Shown piece after piece: positions 35,091 to 43,893 of a DNA stretch of 64,000 nt. Positions within the stretch are counted from its first letter, which is position 1. Each line of letters begins with the position of its first letter. The notes beneath the pieces were generated by a model. That model ran no database searches. It was not told where the DNA came from and worked only from the letters and a program-made list of their open reading frames with translations. The position numbers and the translations under genes are program-made. Source of the DNA: UBA685 sp002299005. GTDB taxonomy: Bacteria > Pseudomonadota > Alphaproteobacteria > Puniceispirillales > Puniceispirillaceae. The stretch covers positions 1-64,000 of the forward strand of contig CAXAAH010000003.1 of NCBI GenBank assembly GCA_963966775.1, written 5' to 3'.

Positions 35091-36775
35091 TAAAGCGCGG
35101 CGTCATCAAAGCCAAGCAAGGTTATGGCGGCGGCTCTTGCTTCTGGCGTGATATGTTCGCCTGCCAACATACGCGCAATTTCTTCTGCGCGCTCATGCTC
35201 TGTCAGCCTATCTGTGCGGCTTATGACGGCATCATCAGAGGCTGATTTTGCGATTTTATAATGATGCTGGCCTTTGGCGGCAACTTGTGGTGAATGGGTG
35301 ATGACAAGTGTCTGACTAACCGCCCCAAGGCGCGAGAGGCGTTCACCCACGGCCGCGGCAACGGCGCCGCCGACACCTGAATCAACCTCATCAAAAATAA
35401 GCGTCTTTGGTGCTTCGGTGCGGGCAAGAACGACCTTTAGGGCAAGCAGGAATCTGGCAAGCTCTCCGCCTGAGGCCGCTTTTTCAATCGGGGCTAGATC
35501 TTGGCCGGGGTTTGCGGCGGCTTCAAAGCGCACAACATCCCAGCCTTGTGATGTCCAAGCGCTTGCTTCTGCCTCGCCAAGCGGTTTGCATAAGGTGGCA
35601 AAGCGGGCGGCCTCTAATTTGAGCGGCGGCAATTCTGCCATCACAGCTTCATCAAGCTTAGCGGCAACGGCCCTGCGGCGTTCTGATAAAAGGGTCGCGA
35701 TTTTGACATAATAGGCCTGCCATTCGCGCTCCTTTGCTTTTAATTCTGCCAGATTGCCAGAGCTGTCATCTAGCGCGGCAAGGCCTCTGGCAAGGCGTTC
35801 ATGCATCGCGGGCAATTCATCTGTCGTGCAATTATGCTTGCGGGCTTGTGTTCTGATCTCATGCAAGCGGTCATCAATTTGCAACAAGCGCGCCGGGTCT
35901 GCCTCAAGGCTGGCGGCGGCTTGGCTAAGGGCGGCGCTTGCTTCGGATAACTCGGCCGTCGTGCGATGAAGACTATCTAGCGCGCTATCAAGCTTGCCTG
36001 CGGCTGTATCTGCCACGCGTTCAATCGATGAGAGCGCACGGGCAATGGCGGTCTCTGCGCCTGCCTCTGCGTTAAGCGCATCATCTGCGATGCCAAGCGC
36101 TTCGGCTATCTTTTCAAGGTTGGTATAAAGCGTGCGCTCATTAGCAAGCGCCTCATCCTCGCCTATTTCAGGGGCAAGCAAATCAAGCTGTTCCACCGCA
36201 TCACGCAGCCACTCTTCTTCTTCCTTGGCCTTCAGGAGGTCGGCTTCTGCCTGTGCAAGGGCTTTGCCGGCAAGACGCCAGCCATGATGCGCTTCTTTTA
36301 GCTTGGTGAGGGTGTCATCATGCTGGCACGCCCTATCAAGCAGGCCTAGATGGTTGCGCGCATCAAGCAAGCCGCGCCCTTCAAATTGGCCTTGAATCTC
36401 GACAAGGCAATCACCCACCTGACGCAGTAAATTAACCGAAACAGGCTCATCATTAATGCTGGCAGGGGATTTACCATCGCCGCGTAATTGGCGTTTGATA
36501 ATCAATTCATCCGTCGTCTCAATACCAGCCTCATCAAGCATCGCCCATACAGGGTGGCTGGCGGCAAGCTCAAATTTTGCGGTGACGGCGGCTCTGTCTG
36601 TGCCTTTGCGCAATAGGCCAAAATCAGCGCGCGCGCCAAGCGCTAGGCCAAGCGAATCGAGCAAGATAGATTTACCCGCACCTGTCTCGCCCGTTAGCAC
36701 TGTCAGGCCAGATTTAAAATCAAGTAAAAGCTCTTCAATGAGAACTATATTTTTAACGCTCAAGAAACAGAGCAT
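35090..36775 (-). CDS. recN: DNA repair protein RecN
   Basis: RecN is an SMC-like ATPase that acts at double-strand breaks. Walker A is GETGAGKSILLDSLG at about residues 30-44. A long central coiled coil follows (about 150-350, with many Glu/Lys/Ala heptads). The C-terminal signature and Walker B are SGGELARFLLALKVVL and TLIFDEVDSGVGG, then VITHSPQVAA. Length 561 matches the family. It sits 6 bp after bamD and overlaps ligA by one base, as in many Gram-negative genomes. Confidence 0.95.
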   Translation of the reverse strand: MLCFLSVKNIVLIEELLLDFKSGLTVLTGETGAGKSILLDSLGLALGARADFGLLRKGTDRAAVTAKFELAASHPVWAMLDEAGIETTDELIIKRQLRGDGKSPASINDEPVSVNLLRQVGDCLVEIQGQFEGRGLLDARNHLGLLDRACQHDDTLTKLKEAHHGWRLAGKALAQAEADLLKAKEEEEWLRDAVEQLDLLAPEIGEDEALANERTLYTNLEKIAEALGIADDALNAEAGAETAIARALSSIERVADTAAGKLDSALDSLHRTTAELSEASAALSQAAASLEADPARLLQIDDRLHEIRTQARKHNCTTDELPAMHERLARGLAALDDSSGNLAELKAKEREWQAYYVKIATLLSERRRAVAAKLDEAVMAELPPLKLEAARFATLCKPLGEAEASAWTSQGWDVVRFEAAANPGQDLAPIEKAASGGELARFLLALKVVLARTEAPKTLIFDEVDSGVGGAVAAAVGERLSRLGAVSQTLVITHSPQVAAKGQHHYKIAKSASDDAVISRTDRLTEHERAEEIARMLAGEHITPEARAAAITLLGFDDAAL

Positions 36776-36781
36776 GGCACA

Positions 36782-37609
36782 TTATTCAAACACTGATAAA
36801 GTTTTAGAAAAGAGCCCTTCCACAAAACCTTGTGGGGCAGGGCGGTTCGGATCATCAATAAGCGCAATCCCACGCTCCGTCCAGATGGACTGTGGGTAAT
36901 TGAACTCAGCGACTTGCAAAACGCGCATCGCCTCATCACGCAGACCCAATGAGAGATAGGATTCAATCAGACGATAAAGGGCTTCTGGCACTTGGTTTGT
37001 GGTATCGAAATCACGCACAACAACGTTAAAGCGGCTGATAGCGGCGCCATGATGACCGGCATTTAGATAAAAGCGCCCAACGGCCATTTCCTTGCCCGCA
37101 AGATGTGTTCTTGTCAGGTCAAGCTTTAGCTGGCTGTCTCTGGCATAGAGCCCTTCTGGATAGCGGCGCAACAAATCTTCAAAAGCCTCTTGGGCTTCTC
37201 TTGTCATAGCGGCATCACGCTCAACATTCACAATCTGCTCATAATAGCTAAGCGCGCGCAGATAATAGGCATATTCTGTCAGCTCACCGCCCGCAGGGTT
37301 CAATTCAATAAAGCGGTCTAGCGCGGCGATGGCACGTGGATATTGGTTATCTTCATAAAACGCCCAAGCGGCCATGACTTGTGCTTGTGTCGCCCATTTT
37401 GAATAAGGGTGCTGGCGTTCAACCTCTTCGAATTTCGGTGCCGCCGCTTTGGGCGATTCATTCAAAGCCGTATTCAGCGCGTCATTATAGAGCTCTTCAA
37501 CAGGCTTCTCATCTTGGATAAGCAGTGAAGCCTCGTCATTGGATGAACAGGCGACAATCAAGCTTGTGAGCCCCACCAGACAGATAGATTTTAATGTGCG
37601 TGACATCAC
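36782..37609 (-). CDS. bamD: Outer-membrane protein assembly factor BamD
   Basis: BamD is the essential lipoprotein partner of BamA in beta-barrel insertion. The signal peptide ends in a lipobox LIVAC (Cys21). The TPR-rich body has YNDALNTALNESPKAAAPKFEEVERQHPYSKW-like repeats, beginning with YNDALNTALNESPK and EEVERQHPYSKWA. The LRRYPEGLYARDSQLKLDL segment is diagnostic of ComL/YfiO. Length is 275. The start is GTG at 37609 or ATG at 37606. It lies between lpxC and recN, a conserved order in alphaproteobacteria. Confidence 0.94.
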   Translation of the reverse strand: MMSRTLKSICLVGLTSLIVACSSNDEASLLIQDEKPVEELYNDALNTALNESPKAAAPKFEEVERQHPYSKWATQAQVMAAWAFYEDNQYPRAIAALDRFIELNPAGGELTEYAYYLRALSYYEQIVNVERDAAMTREAQEAFEDLLRRYPEGLYARDSQLKLDLTRTHLAGKEMAVGRFYLNAGHHGAAISRFNVVVRDFDTTNQVPEALYRLIESYLSLGLRDEAMRVLQVAEFNYPQSIWTERGIALIDDPNRPAPQGFVEGLFSKTLSVFE

Positions 37610-37696
37610 GAATATCGCTTTTTTAAAATTGTAAGTATCTCCCTTTATTTATAGCGCATTTACGTCTGTGATAAAGAGGAATTTATCGCAAGAAAG

Positions 37697-37717
37697 GCCC
37701 ATCACAAAATTGTGGGC
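37697..37717 (-). terminator. Weak hairpin downstream of lpxC
   Basis: GCCCA and TGGGC arms with additional pairing around CAAAAT; on the minus strand a short T-rich stretch follows. It may partly separate lpxC from bamD. The rest of the 174-bp gap shows nothing else definite. Confidence 0.35.
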
Positions 37718-37783
37718 AAATTCAGAATATAAATAGGGACGTGCGGGGGTTTTTGGTGCGGGAACCGGCTGTGCCAGAGATGA

Positions 37784-38815
37784 TTAGGCAGTTGCGGCGA
37801 GTGGCAATGTGCGCTCTAGTGATGGGGCGATATCATAGGCATCATTTTCGGTTGTGATGCGATAAGCGCTTTCATCTGCTAGCAGGGCTTTCACGACAAG
37901 CGTGCTAAGGCGGTGACCCGGCAAATGCGCGCTCAAGCGCCCTTTCAGCGGCATGCCAACAAGGAACAAATCGCCAATGCAATCAAGCGCTTTATGCTTC
38001 ACACATTCATTTTCCATGCGCAAGCCACCTTCATTCAGCAAGGTGCCATTATCATAGACAAGCGCATTTTCCAACGAGCCGCCCTTGCCAAGGCCAGCTA
38101 AGCGCATCGCCTCAACATCTTTGAACATGCAGAATGTACGCGCTCTGGCAATTTCATCACCAAAGGCATCATCACGGCTATCAAACGAGAATGCCTGTTT
38201 GCCAATGCCGGGGTCTGTGAAATCAATATCAATATCAAGCTGGAGCGTTGGCGCAGGTGAAAGCGTGGCCCATGCCCCGTTCTCAAGCTCAACCGTCACA
38301 GGTACCAAAATCTCAAGATAGGTGCGCGCGCTGTCTGTGGCCATGATGCCCACAAGATTGATTGATTCAACAATCGCGGCGCTTGAGCCGTCAAGGATAG
38401 GTACCTCTGGGCCGTTCAATTCAACAATCACATTATCAATGCCAAGCCCGTGAAAGGCGGCCATCAAATGTTCAATCATGCGCACTTCGGTGCCAACATT
38501 ATTTTTGATGGTTGTGCAAAGCTGTGTTTCAATCGCGTTTGTGGCATGGGCAAGGACAAACCCATCATCATCACCAATATCAACGCGGTTAAATAGGATG
38601 CCTGTATCGGCGGCGGCCGGGTGAAGTGTCATTGTGACGGCACGACCAGAATGCACGCCCACGCCAGACATCGTAATCGGTGCCTGTATGGTGGTCTGCA
38701 TTAGGCCAGCTCTTGCTGTGCCACTGATATTATCAGCTGTTTGTCTCAATAAACTCTCCTCGCTTGGACGGGTGCTTTTGGGCGTATCGTCCAGCCTCAA
38801 TGCTAAACTATACAT
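37784..38815 (-). CDS. lpxC: UDP-3-O-acyl-N-acetylglucosamine deacetylase LpxC
   Basis: LpxC is the zinc enzyme of the committed step of lipid A synthesis. Domain I starts with MQTTIQAPITMSGVGVHSG. Zinc and catalytic residues are in EHLMAAFHGLGIDN (His) and CVKHKALDCIGDL (His, Asp), and the late general-acid histidine is in LPGHRLSTLV. The ATG at 38815 gives 343 residues. A start at 38701 would give 305 residues, exactly the E. coli length, and is a serious alternative. Its turnover by FtsH is known in E. coli. Confidence 0.93.
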   Translation of the reverse strand: MYSLALRLDDTPKSTRPSEESLLRQTADNISGTARAGLMQTTIQAPITMSGVGVHSGRAVTMTLHPAAADTGILFNRVDIGDDDGFVLAHATNAIETQLCTTIKNNVGTEVRMIEHLMAAFHGLGIDNVIVELNGPEVPILDGSSAAIVESINLVGIMATDSARTYLEILVPVTVELENGAWATLSPAPTLQLDIDIDFTDPGIGKQAFSFDSRDDAFGDEIARARTFCMFKDVEAMRLAGLGKGGSLENALVYDNGTLLNEGGLRMENECVKHKALDCIGDLFLVGMPLKGRLSAHLPGHRLSTLVVKALLADESAYRITTENDAYDIAPSLERTLPLAATA

Positions 38816-38859
38816 CACTGTAATGATTGCCAAATCACTTTACTGTAACCTTTTGTAGC

Positions 38860-38893
38860 AACACGCCCCTTCGCAGTGCGTAAGGGGCGTGTT
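38860..38893 (-). promoter_or_regulatory. Perfect 12-bp intercistronic hairpin between ftsZ and lpxC
   Basis: AACACGCCCCTT (38860-38871) pairs exactly with AAGGGGCGTGTT (38882-38893) around a 10-nt loop. In the ftsZ-lpxC direction no T-run follows, so it is not a standard terminator. It may be an mRNA processing or stability element or an attenuator. Confidence 0.7.
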
Positions 38894-38921
38894 TTGATGT
38901 TAGGGCGCTTGTTAAGAGCGG

Positions 38922-40724
38922 CTAGTTAGCTTGTCTGCGCAAGAAGGCAGGGATATCAAGCTCATCATCTCTCTCGTCTGATTGGGCACTGCTTTGGTTG
39001 CCAATCGGCAGTGATTCTTGCAACGCATCGCCTCTTGAAAGATTCAAGATGGCAGGCTCTTCTTGCTTTTGCGCCGCAGGTTTCGCTGTCGGTGTAACCT
39101 CATCATCTGTTGGACGTGACCGCCAAAGACCTGAGATTTGTTTGATGATTGATGGGCGTGATGAGGGGATAGGGGCCGCTTGTTCAAGCGCCTCATCAGC
39201 CGGGCTAACAATAGGGGCTGACAGGATGAAAGCATCATCATCTGATTTACCCTCTGTTCCACCCTCTGGCTGTTTTGCCCCATCTTTTGAAGGTGTCTCT
39301 GCAATATCATCAAAGCGTGCCACAGCTTCTTCTAGATCAAGCTGGTTAGCATCATCTTCAATAGGCGCAGAGGCTTCGGTTGCCAAGTCACCTAAGATAC
39401 CAGATGGCTGATTTGTTGCCTCAGCTGTGTCTTCTGCGACCTCTGACGTTACCTCTGTTGTCATCTCTGGTGCTTCATGCTGATCAGCTGGCGGGGTGAA
39501 GAGGCCATTTGGCACATCACCCATATCAACGGGCCCGTCTGAATCAAGTCGTGCATCCATTGACGGCATTTCGCTATCAAATAAAGGCGCGTCTGGCGTC
39601 ACTGTCTCAGGCGCTGTCTGCATGCCAAGCGGTGCGTCTTCTGGCACTTTTATATTGCTGGCCTGAATATTGTTGGCCTGAATATTGCTCGTCGGCACCT
39701 GTGATGGTGTGGTTGTTGTGCTTGTCATAGGATGTGGCACAGACGCACTTCCGGCGATTGTCTCAATCCCTGTGGCGACAACTGATACACGGATGGTGCC
39801 ATCAAGACTGTCATCAATGGCTGAACCGAAGATAAGATTGGCATCTTCATCAACCTCACGGCGAATACGCTGGACCGCTTCATCAACCTCATAAAAGCCA
39901 AGCTCTGGGCCGCCTGTGACATTCACAATCAACGCCTTAGCACCAAGCAAGGTAGTGTCTTCAAGCAAGGGATTGTTAATCGCCGTCTCAGCCGCTGTGA
40001 TAGCGCGATGCTCACCAGATGCTTCACCTGTGCCCATCATCGCCTTGCCCATTTCGGTCATCACCGAGCGGATATCAGCAAAATCAAGATTGATAATGCC
40101 AGGCTTTAGCATCAAATCAGTCACGCCGCTGACACCTTGATAGAGAACCTCATCAGCCATGTGGAAGGCATCTGCGAAGGTTGTACGCTCATTTGTGACA
40201 TGGAACAGATTTTGGTTTGGCACAACGATGAGTGTATCGACATGCGCGGCCAATTGCTCAATGCCTGTTGCGGCTTGCTTCATGCGTCTTGGGCCTTCAA
40301 ATTCGAAAGGCTTTGTGACAACGCCAACGGTCAAAATGCCGTTTTCACGCGCCGCTCTGGCAATCACGGGGGCCGCACCTGTGCCTGTGCCACCGCCCAT
40401 ACCGGCGGTGATAAAGACCATGTTGCAATCTGTTAATTCCGCGAGGACTTCATCCATCGATTCTTCTGCCGCTTGGCGTCCAATATCAGGCTTTGAGCCT
40501 GCGCCAAGACCTGCGGTTAGATTCGTGCCAAGCTGGATTTTACGTGGCGCAAGAGAATGTGCCAATGCTTGTCCATCTGTGTTGGCAACAAGAAAGTCAA
40601 CACCGTCTAGATTTGCACTTATCATATTATTGACAGCGTTACAGCCTGCACCGCCAACACCAATTACAGTGATGCGAGGACGAAGTTCTTGCATTGTTTG
40701 TGGTACTGTTAAATTGATACTCAT
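38922..40724 (-). CDS. ftsZ: Cell division GTPase FtsZ with long C-terminal linker
   Basis: FtsZ polymerises into the division ring. The tubulin signature GMGGGTGTGAAPVIA is near residues 105-119. N-terminal GVGGAGCNAVNNMI and the synergy-loop region (NLDFADIRSVM) are normal. The GTPase core ends near residue 325. A linker of about 260 residues follows, rich in Asp/Glu/Pro/Ala, and the protein ends in the conserved peptide DELDIPAFLRRQAN that binds FtsA. Length 600 is far above E. coli (383), but long linkers are usual in alphaproteobacteria. The linker contains a 15-bp tandem repeat. Confidence 0.97.
   Translation of the reverse strand: MSINLTVPQTMQELRPRITVIGVGGAGCNAVNNMISANLDGVDFLVANTDGQALAHSLAPRKIQLGTNLTAGLGAGSKPDIGRQAAEESMDEVLAELTDCNMVFITAGMGGGTGTGAAPVIARAARENGILTVGVVTKPFEFEGPRRMKQAATGIEQLAAHVDTLIVVPNQNLFHVTNERTTFADAFHMADEVLYQGVSGVTDLMLKPGIINLDFADIRSVMTEMGKAMMGTGEASGEHRAITAAETAINNPLLEDTTLLGAKALIVNVTGGPELGFYEVDEAVQRIRREVDEDANLIFGSAIDDSLDGTIRVSVVATGIETIAGSASVPHPMTSTTTTPSQVPTSNIQANNIQASNIKVPEDAPLGMQTAPETVTPDAPLFDSEMPSMDARLDSDGPVDMGDVPNGLFTPPADQHEAPEMTTEVTSEVAEDTAEATNQPSGILGDLATEASAPIEDDANQLDLEEAVARFDDIAETPSKDGAKQPEGGTEGKSDDDAFILSAPIVSPADEALEQAAPIPSSRPSIIKQISGLWRSRPTDDEVTPTAKPAAQKQEEPAILNLSRGDALQESLPIGNQSSAQSDERDDELDIPAFLRRQAN
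39652..39689 (-). repeat. 15-bp tandem repeat in the ftsZ linker
   Basis: ATATTGCTGGCCTGA (39652-39666) is followed by ATATTGTTGGCCTGA (39667-39681), differing at one base, and a partial third copy. They encode the NIQAN-type pentapeptides of the disordered linker. Confidence 0.88.
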
Positions 40725-40862
40725 GATAGCCTCCCTTCAATTTTAAGGCTTATGGTTTGCGCCACATGAAACGTGGCAAGTGATCTGACACAGCAGGGGG
40801 CAATGCTGTGCGACAGATTAGGATTTGGTTGCTTTATAATCATCTTTATCGGTGTCCTTTCC

Positions 40863-42173
40863 TTACAGATGGGTGCGCAGCCACATGCCAAGGCGCCCAA
40901 AGGGGTTCCTTGATAAAATGGCGGGATTAAATTCGGTTAAATCATCATCAGCGGTGCGCGCGACATGAAGCGCCATCCCGACAAGGGCTGAGAAAGCAGG
41001 GTTGGCTGAATGCTCATCCAAGCCCATAATATGATGCGGTATCGCAAGGCTCGCGCGGCGCTTCCAATATTGTGAGACGAAATCCGCCATGCCTGTCAGC
41101 TGGCTGGCACCGCCTGTTAAGACAATGCGCTGGCCGATATGATGCTCTAGGCCTGCCGCGACAAGCTTTTGATAGATAAGATCCAAAATCTCTTCGATGC
41201 GGGGGCGGATAATATCTGTCAGCAATTGACGATTAATCATCTCCCCATTTGGCAGTGTTAAATCCTGCATTTGATAGGCGCTTGTGGCGGGCACAAAATT
41301 ATCACCTGCGGCCAAAAATGGCGGCGGTGATAGCACGTCTCTTAACGCCTCACCATGCGAGGGGGTAATCGCGCCTTCAACAGCTTTTAGCCGCTCTGCA
41401 TCTGAGATAGAGACAGATAATATGCGCGCAATATCACGCGTGATCTGGATACCGCCAACAGGCACAGAGGCACTGCCAATCAGACCATTATTTAAGAACA
41501 GCGCCGCAGAGGTTGTGCCGCCCCCCATATCAAGCACCAAGGTGCCAAGGTCGGCATCTTCTTGGGTTAGGCACGCAAGACCAGAGGCAAAGCCGGCATG
41601 ACCAATGCGCCCTATCTGTAGATGATTATGCTGTACCGCCTCAGATAGATTAAGATAGCTGGCACTGGCAATCGTCATGGCTGTGGCATCAAGCGCCAAA
41701 TGGCTGGCACGCATCCCCTTGGGGTTTTGGACAATCGAGGCGCCATCAATGATATAATGCAGCCGCTCTGAGGCAATAAGCGAACGGCCCTCTGGCAGGG
41801 TCATTTGCATCTGCTTTGCGGTCAGGCGCCTGATGTCTCTGAGCGAGATAATCGGGTCAGCCAATTCCAGCTTGAAGCGTTCAATATGTGATTGAGGCTG
41901 GCCACCTGGCATGACGATATGCAAATCATTAATCGTCAGCCCTGCCTTGCGCTCACCAGCTTCGACCACCTTGCCGAGTGTTTCACTAAACAGCGCAAGG
42001 TCGGTAATCTCACCACGCTGGATACCAGCTGAGGCATGCATCGCATAAGATAAAATAGTCAGCGTCTTGCCCGCAGGCTCAACAATCAGGCACCCCAATT
42101 TTGACGAGCCAACATCAAGAACCGCAAAAGGTCCTTTGACTGAGACGGGCTTAATCGGTGTCATAGCTGTCAT
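40863..42173 (-). CDS. ftsA: Cell division protein FtsA
   Basis: FtsA is the actin-like protein that tethers FtsZ to the membrane. Phosphate-binding motifs are FAVLDVGSSKLGCLIVE at the N-terminus and TLVLDMGGGTTSAALFLNNG, with the adenosine motif IVLTGGASQLTGMADFV. The C-terminal PFGRLGMWLRTHL is an amphipathic membrane-targeting helix. Length 436 is typical. It overlaps ftsQ by four bases (ATGA). A 138-bp gap separates it from ftsZ, where a separate ftsZ promoter is likely, although I could not define one. Confidence 0.95.
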   Translation of the reverse strand: MTAMTPIKPVSVKGPFAVLDVGSSKLGCLIVEPAGKTLTILSYAMHASAGIQRGEITDLALFSETLGKVVEAGERKAGLTINDLHIVMPGGQPQSHIERFKLELADPIISLRDIRRLTAKQMQMTLPEGRSLIASERLHYIIDGASIVQNPKGMRASHLALDATAMTIASASYLNLSEAVQHNHLQIGRIGHAGFASGLACLTQEDADLGTLVLDMGGGTTSAALFLNNGLIGSASVPVGGIQITRDIARILSVSISDAERLKAVEGAITPSHGEALRDVLSPPPFLAAGDNFVPATSAYQMQDLTLPNGEMINRQLLTDIIRPRIEEILDLIYQKLVAAGLEHHIGQRIVLTGGASQLTGMADFVSQYWKRRASLAIPHHIMGLDEHSANPAFSALVGMALHVARTADDDLTEFNPAILSRNPFGRLGMWLRTHL

Positions 42174-42991
42174 GTCTTTTGCCCTTTCTTGCTCAAAGGA
42201 AGGTTTGGCTCAACGATAAGCTGGCCTGAAATGCGCAGATCAATGGTCGCCAAATCGCGCTTCATAATTTTGGTGTCTCGGTCCAAAATGGCGAGTTTCG
42301 ACCAAGCAAGAACGGCGTCTTTTTCAGGCAGGCGCACCGCAAGGCCTGTGCGCAGATGAACATCCCAGCGGCGGTCAGACACGCGCTGGATGGCCCAAAC
42401 ATCGGCATAGAGATCAGGCTCTGTGCGCAAGGCTTCGATAATCAATTTGGCATGGGCCGCCGCCCCTTCCCCTGATATCACAGGCAGGTGACTAAAGTTT
42501 GCGGCATTCGCGCCAAAGATGGTGTGGCCTTCTTGATCAATCAGGCGATGACCGCCGGTTGTTTGCAACAAGGCAAGCGGGCGTCTCTCGGTCAGGTCGA
42601 TGGCGATTGCATCCGGATAATGGCGGGCAACAGTGGCATCTTGCACCCAGCCAAGCTGTTCCAGATTATGCTTAATCTCATCAAGCGAAAGCGCCAAAAG
42701 CGGGGTGCCATAATCTGCGCCAATCGCTTTTTTAATGTCGCTGTCTGTTGTGTAATTGCGCCCTGTGATGCGGATATCGATAAGGGCGATGCCAGATTGC
42801 GCTGATAGATCATAGCCGCTTTCAATCAATGTCTCGCGCATTATCCATAGGCCAGCCACAAGGCAAATGGCGCCCACATAAGAGCCGCGTTTTGCCGCGC
42901 TAAGGATGGTCGGCCAATCGATTTGGCGGCCACGCAAGCTCGCTCTATTGGGCTCTTGGGCCTCTTTTTTCCAGAACATTAATCGTCGCAT
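42170..42991 (-). CDS. ftsQ: Cell division protein FtsQ
   Basis: FtsQ is the single-pass hub of the FtsQLB complex. A short basic cytoplasmic N-terminus precedes a membrane helix near residues 35-52 (YVGAICLVAGLWIM). The POTRA domain starts at IALIDIRITGRNYTTDSDIKKAIG, here quoted in part as IDIRITGRNYTTDSDIKKAI, and a C-terminal beta domain follows (WDVHLRTGLAVRLPEKD). Length 273 is usual. It overlaps ddl by 13 nt and ftsA by 4 nt, so translation is probably coupled. Confidence 0.93.
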   Translation of the reverse strand: MRRLMFWKKEAQEPNRASLRGRQIDWPTILSAAKRGSYVGAICLVAGLWIMRETLIESGYDLSAQSGIALIDIRITGRNYTTDSDIKKAIGADYGTPLLALSLDEIKHNLEQLGWVQDATVARHYPDAIAIDLTERRPLALLQTTGGHRLIDQEGHTIFGANAANFSHLPVISGEGAAAHAKLIIEALRTEPDLYADVWAIQRVSDRRWDVHLRTGLAVRLPEKDAVLAWSKLAILDRDTKIMKRDLATIDLRISGQLIVEPNLPLSKKGQKT

Positions 42992-43893
42992 TGGGCAATC
43001 TCCAACAAGTGATTAACAAGTTCTTCGCCCGAAATACCGCGCCAGCGCGCTTGTTCAGGGACAAGTGAGGTCGCCGTCATGCCAGGCTGTGTGTTCAGCT
43101 CCAGCATATAAAGCTGGCCTTTTTTATCATCATAGCGATAGTCAGCACGCGCCACACCGCGGCAACCAAGCAAATGATAGGCTTGTTCTGCCCAATCAAG
43201 GGCAAGCGTTTCAACCTCTTTTGGGATTTCCGCTGGCAAGATATGATGTGAGCCGCCGGCCTTATATTTGGCATCAAAATCATAAAAGGTCTCAGAGGTC
43301 GTAATCTCGGTCACACCAAGGGCGGTGCCATCTAGGACAGAGACGGTTAATTCACGCCCCGGAATAAAGGCCTCTGCAAATAGCTGTGTGCCAAGTGGCC
43401 AGAGATCATGACGCGGCGCATCATCGCCTGCACGGATAATCTGGACACCAAAGCTAGAGCCTTCATTGACCGGTTTGACGACATAATCACCGTCATAATT
43501 CTGAGGGCTCAGAACCCCATTATCTTCGTTCAAGGAAAGGCGCATCGGTACCGCGATCCCAGCCGTGCGGAATAATTGGCGCGATAGCACCTTATTCATC
43601 GCGACAGCAGAGGCAACCACACCGCTATGGGTATAAGGAATGCCCATAATATTTAGCATGCCTTGCACGGAGCCATCCTCGCCAATTTGGCCATGAAGCG
43701 CGTTATAAACACGCGACGGGTTCAATTCACGAAGGCGCGTTTGAATATCACGGTCAAATTCAACCTCAATCGCATCCCAGCCAGCCGCTCTTGCCGCTTT
43801 GGCACAAAAGGCCGCGCTGACACGGCTCACAGCCGCCTCAGATGTCCAGCCACCCATCAGCACAACCACACGTTTTGGATCTTGTTCAATCAT
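42979..43893 (-). CDS. ddl: D-alanine--D-alanine ligase Ddl (DdlB type)
   Basis: Ddl makes D-Ala-D-Ala for the peptidoglycan stem peptide. The ATP-grasp fold is seen from VVVLMGGWTSEAAVSR at the start, ALHGQIGEDGSVQGML, VKPVNEGSSFGVQ, and the metal-binding end LELNTQPGMTATSLVPEQA. Length 304 matches DdlB. It lies between murB and ftsQ, overlapping both, exactly as in the alphaproteobacterial dcw order. Confidence 0.96.
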   Translation of the reverse strand: MIEQDPKRVVVLMGGWTSEAAVSRVSAAFCAKAARAAGWDAIEVEFDRDIQTRLRELNPSRVYNALHGQIGEDGSVQGMLNIMGIPYTHSGVVASAVAMNKVLSRQLFRTAGIAVPMRLSLNEDNGVLSPQNYDGDYVVKPVNEGSSFGVQIIRAGDDAPRHDLWPLGTQLFAEAFIPGRELTVSVLDGTALGVTEITTSETFYDFDAKYKAGGSHHILPAEIPKEVETLALDWAEQAYHLLGCRGVARADYRYDDKKGQLYMLELNTQPGMTATSLVPEQARWRGISGEELVNHLLEIAQCDD

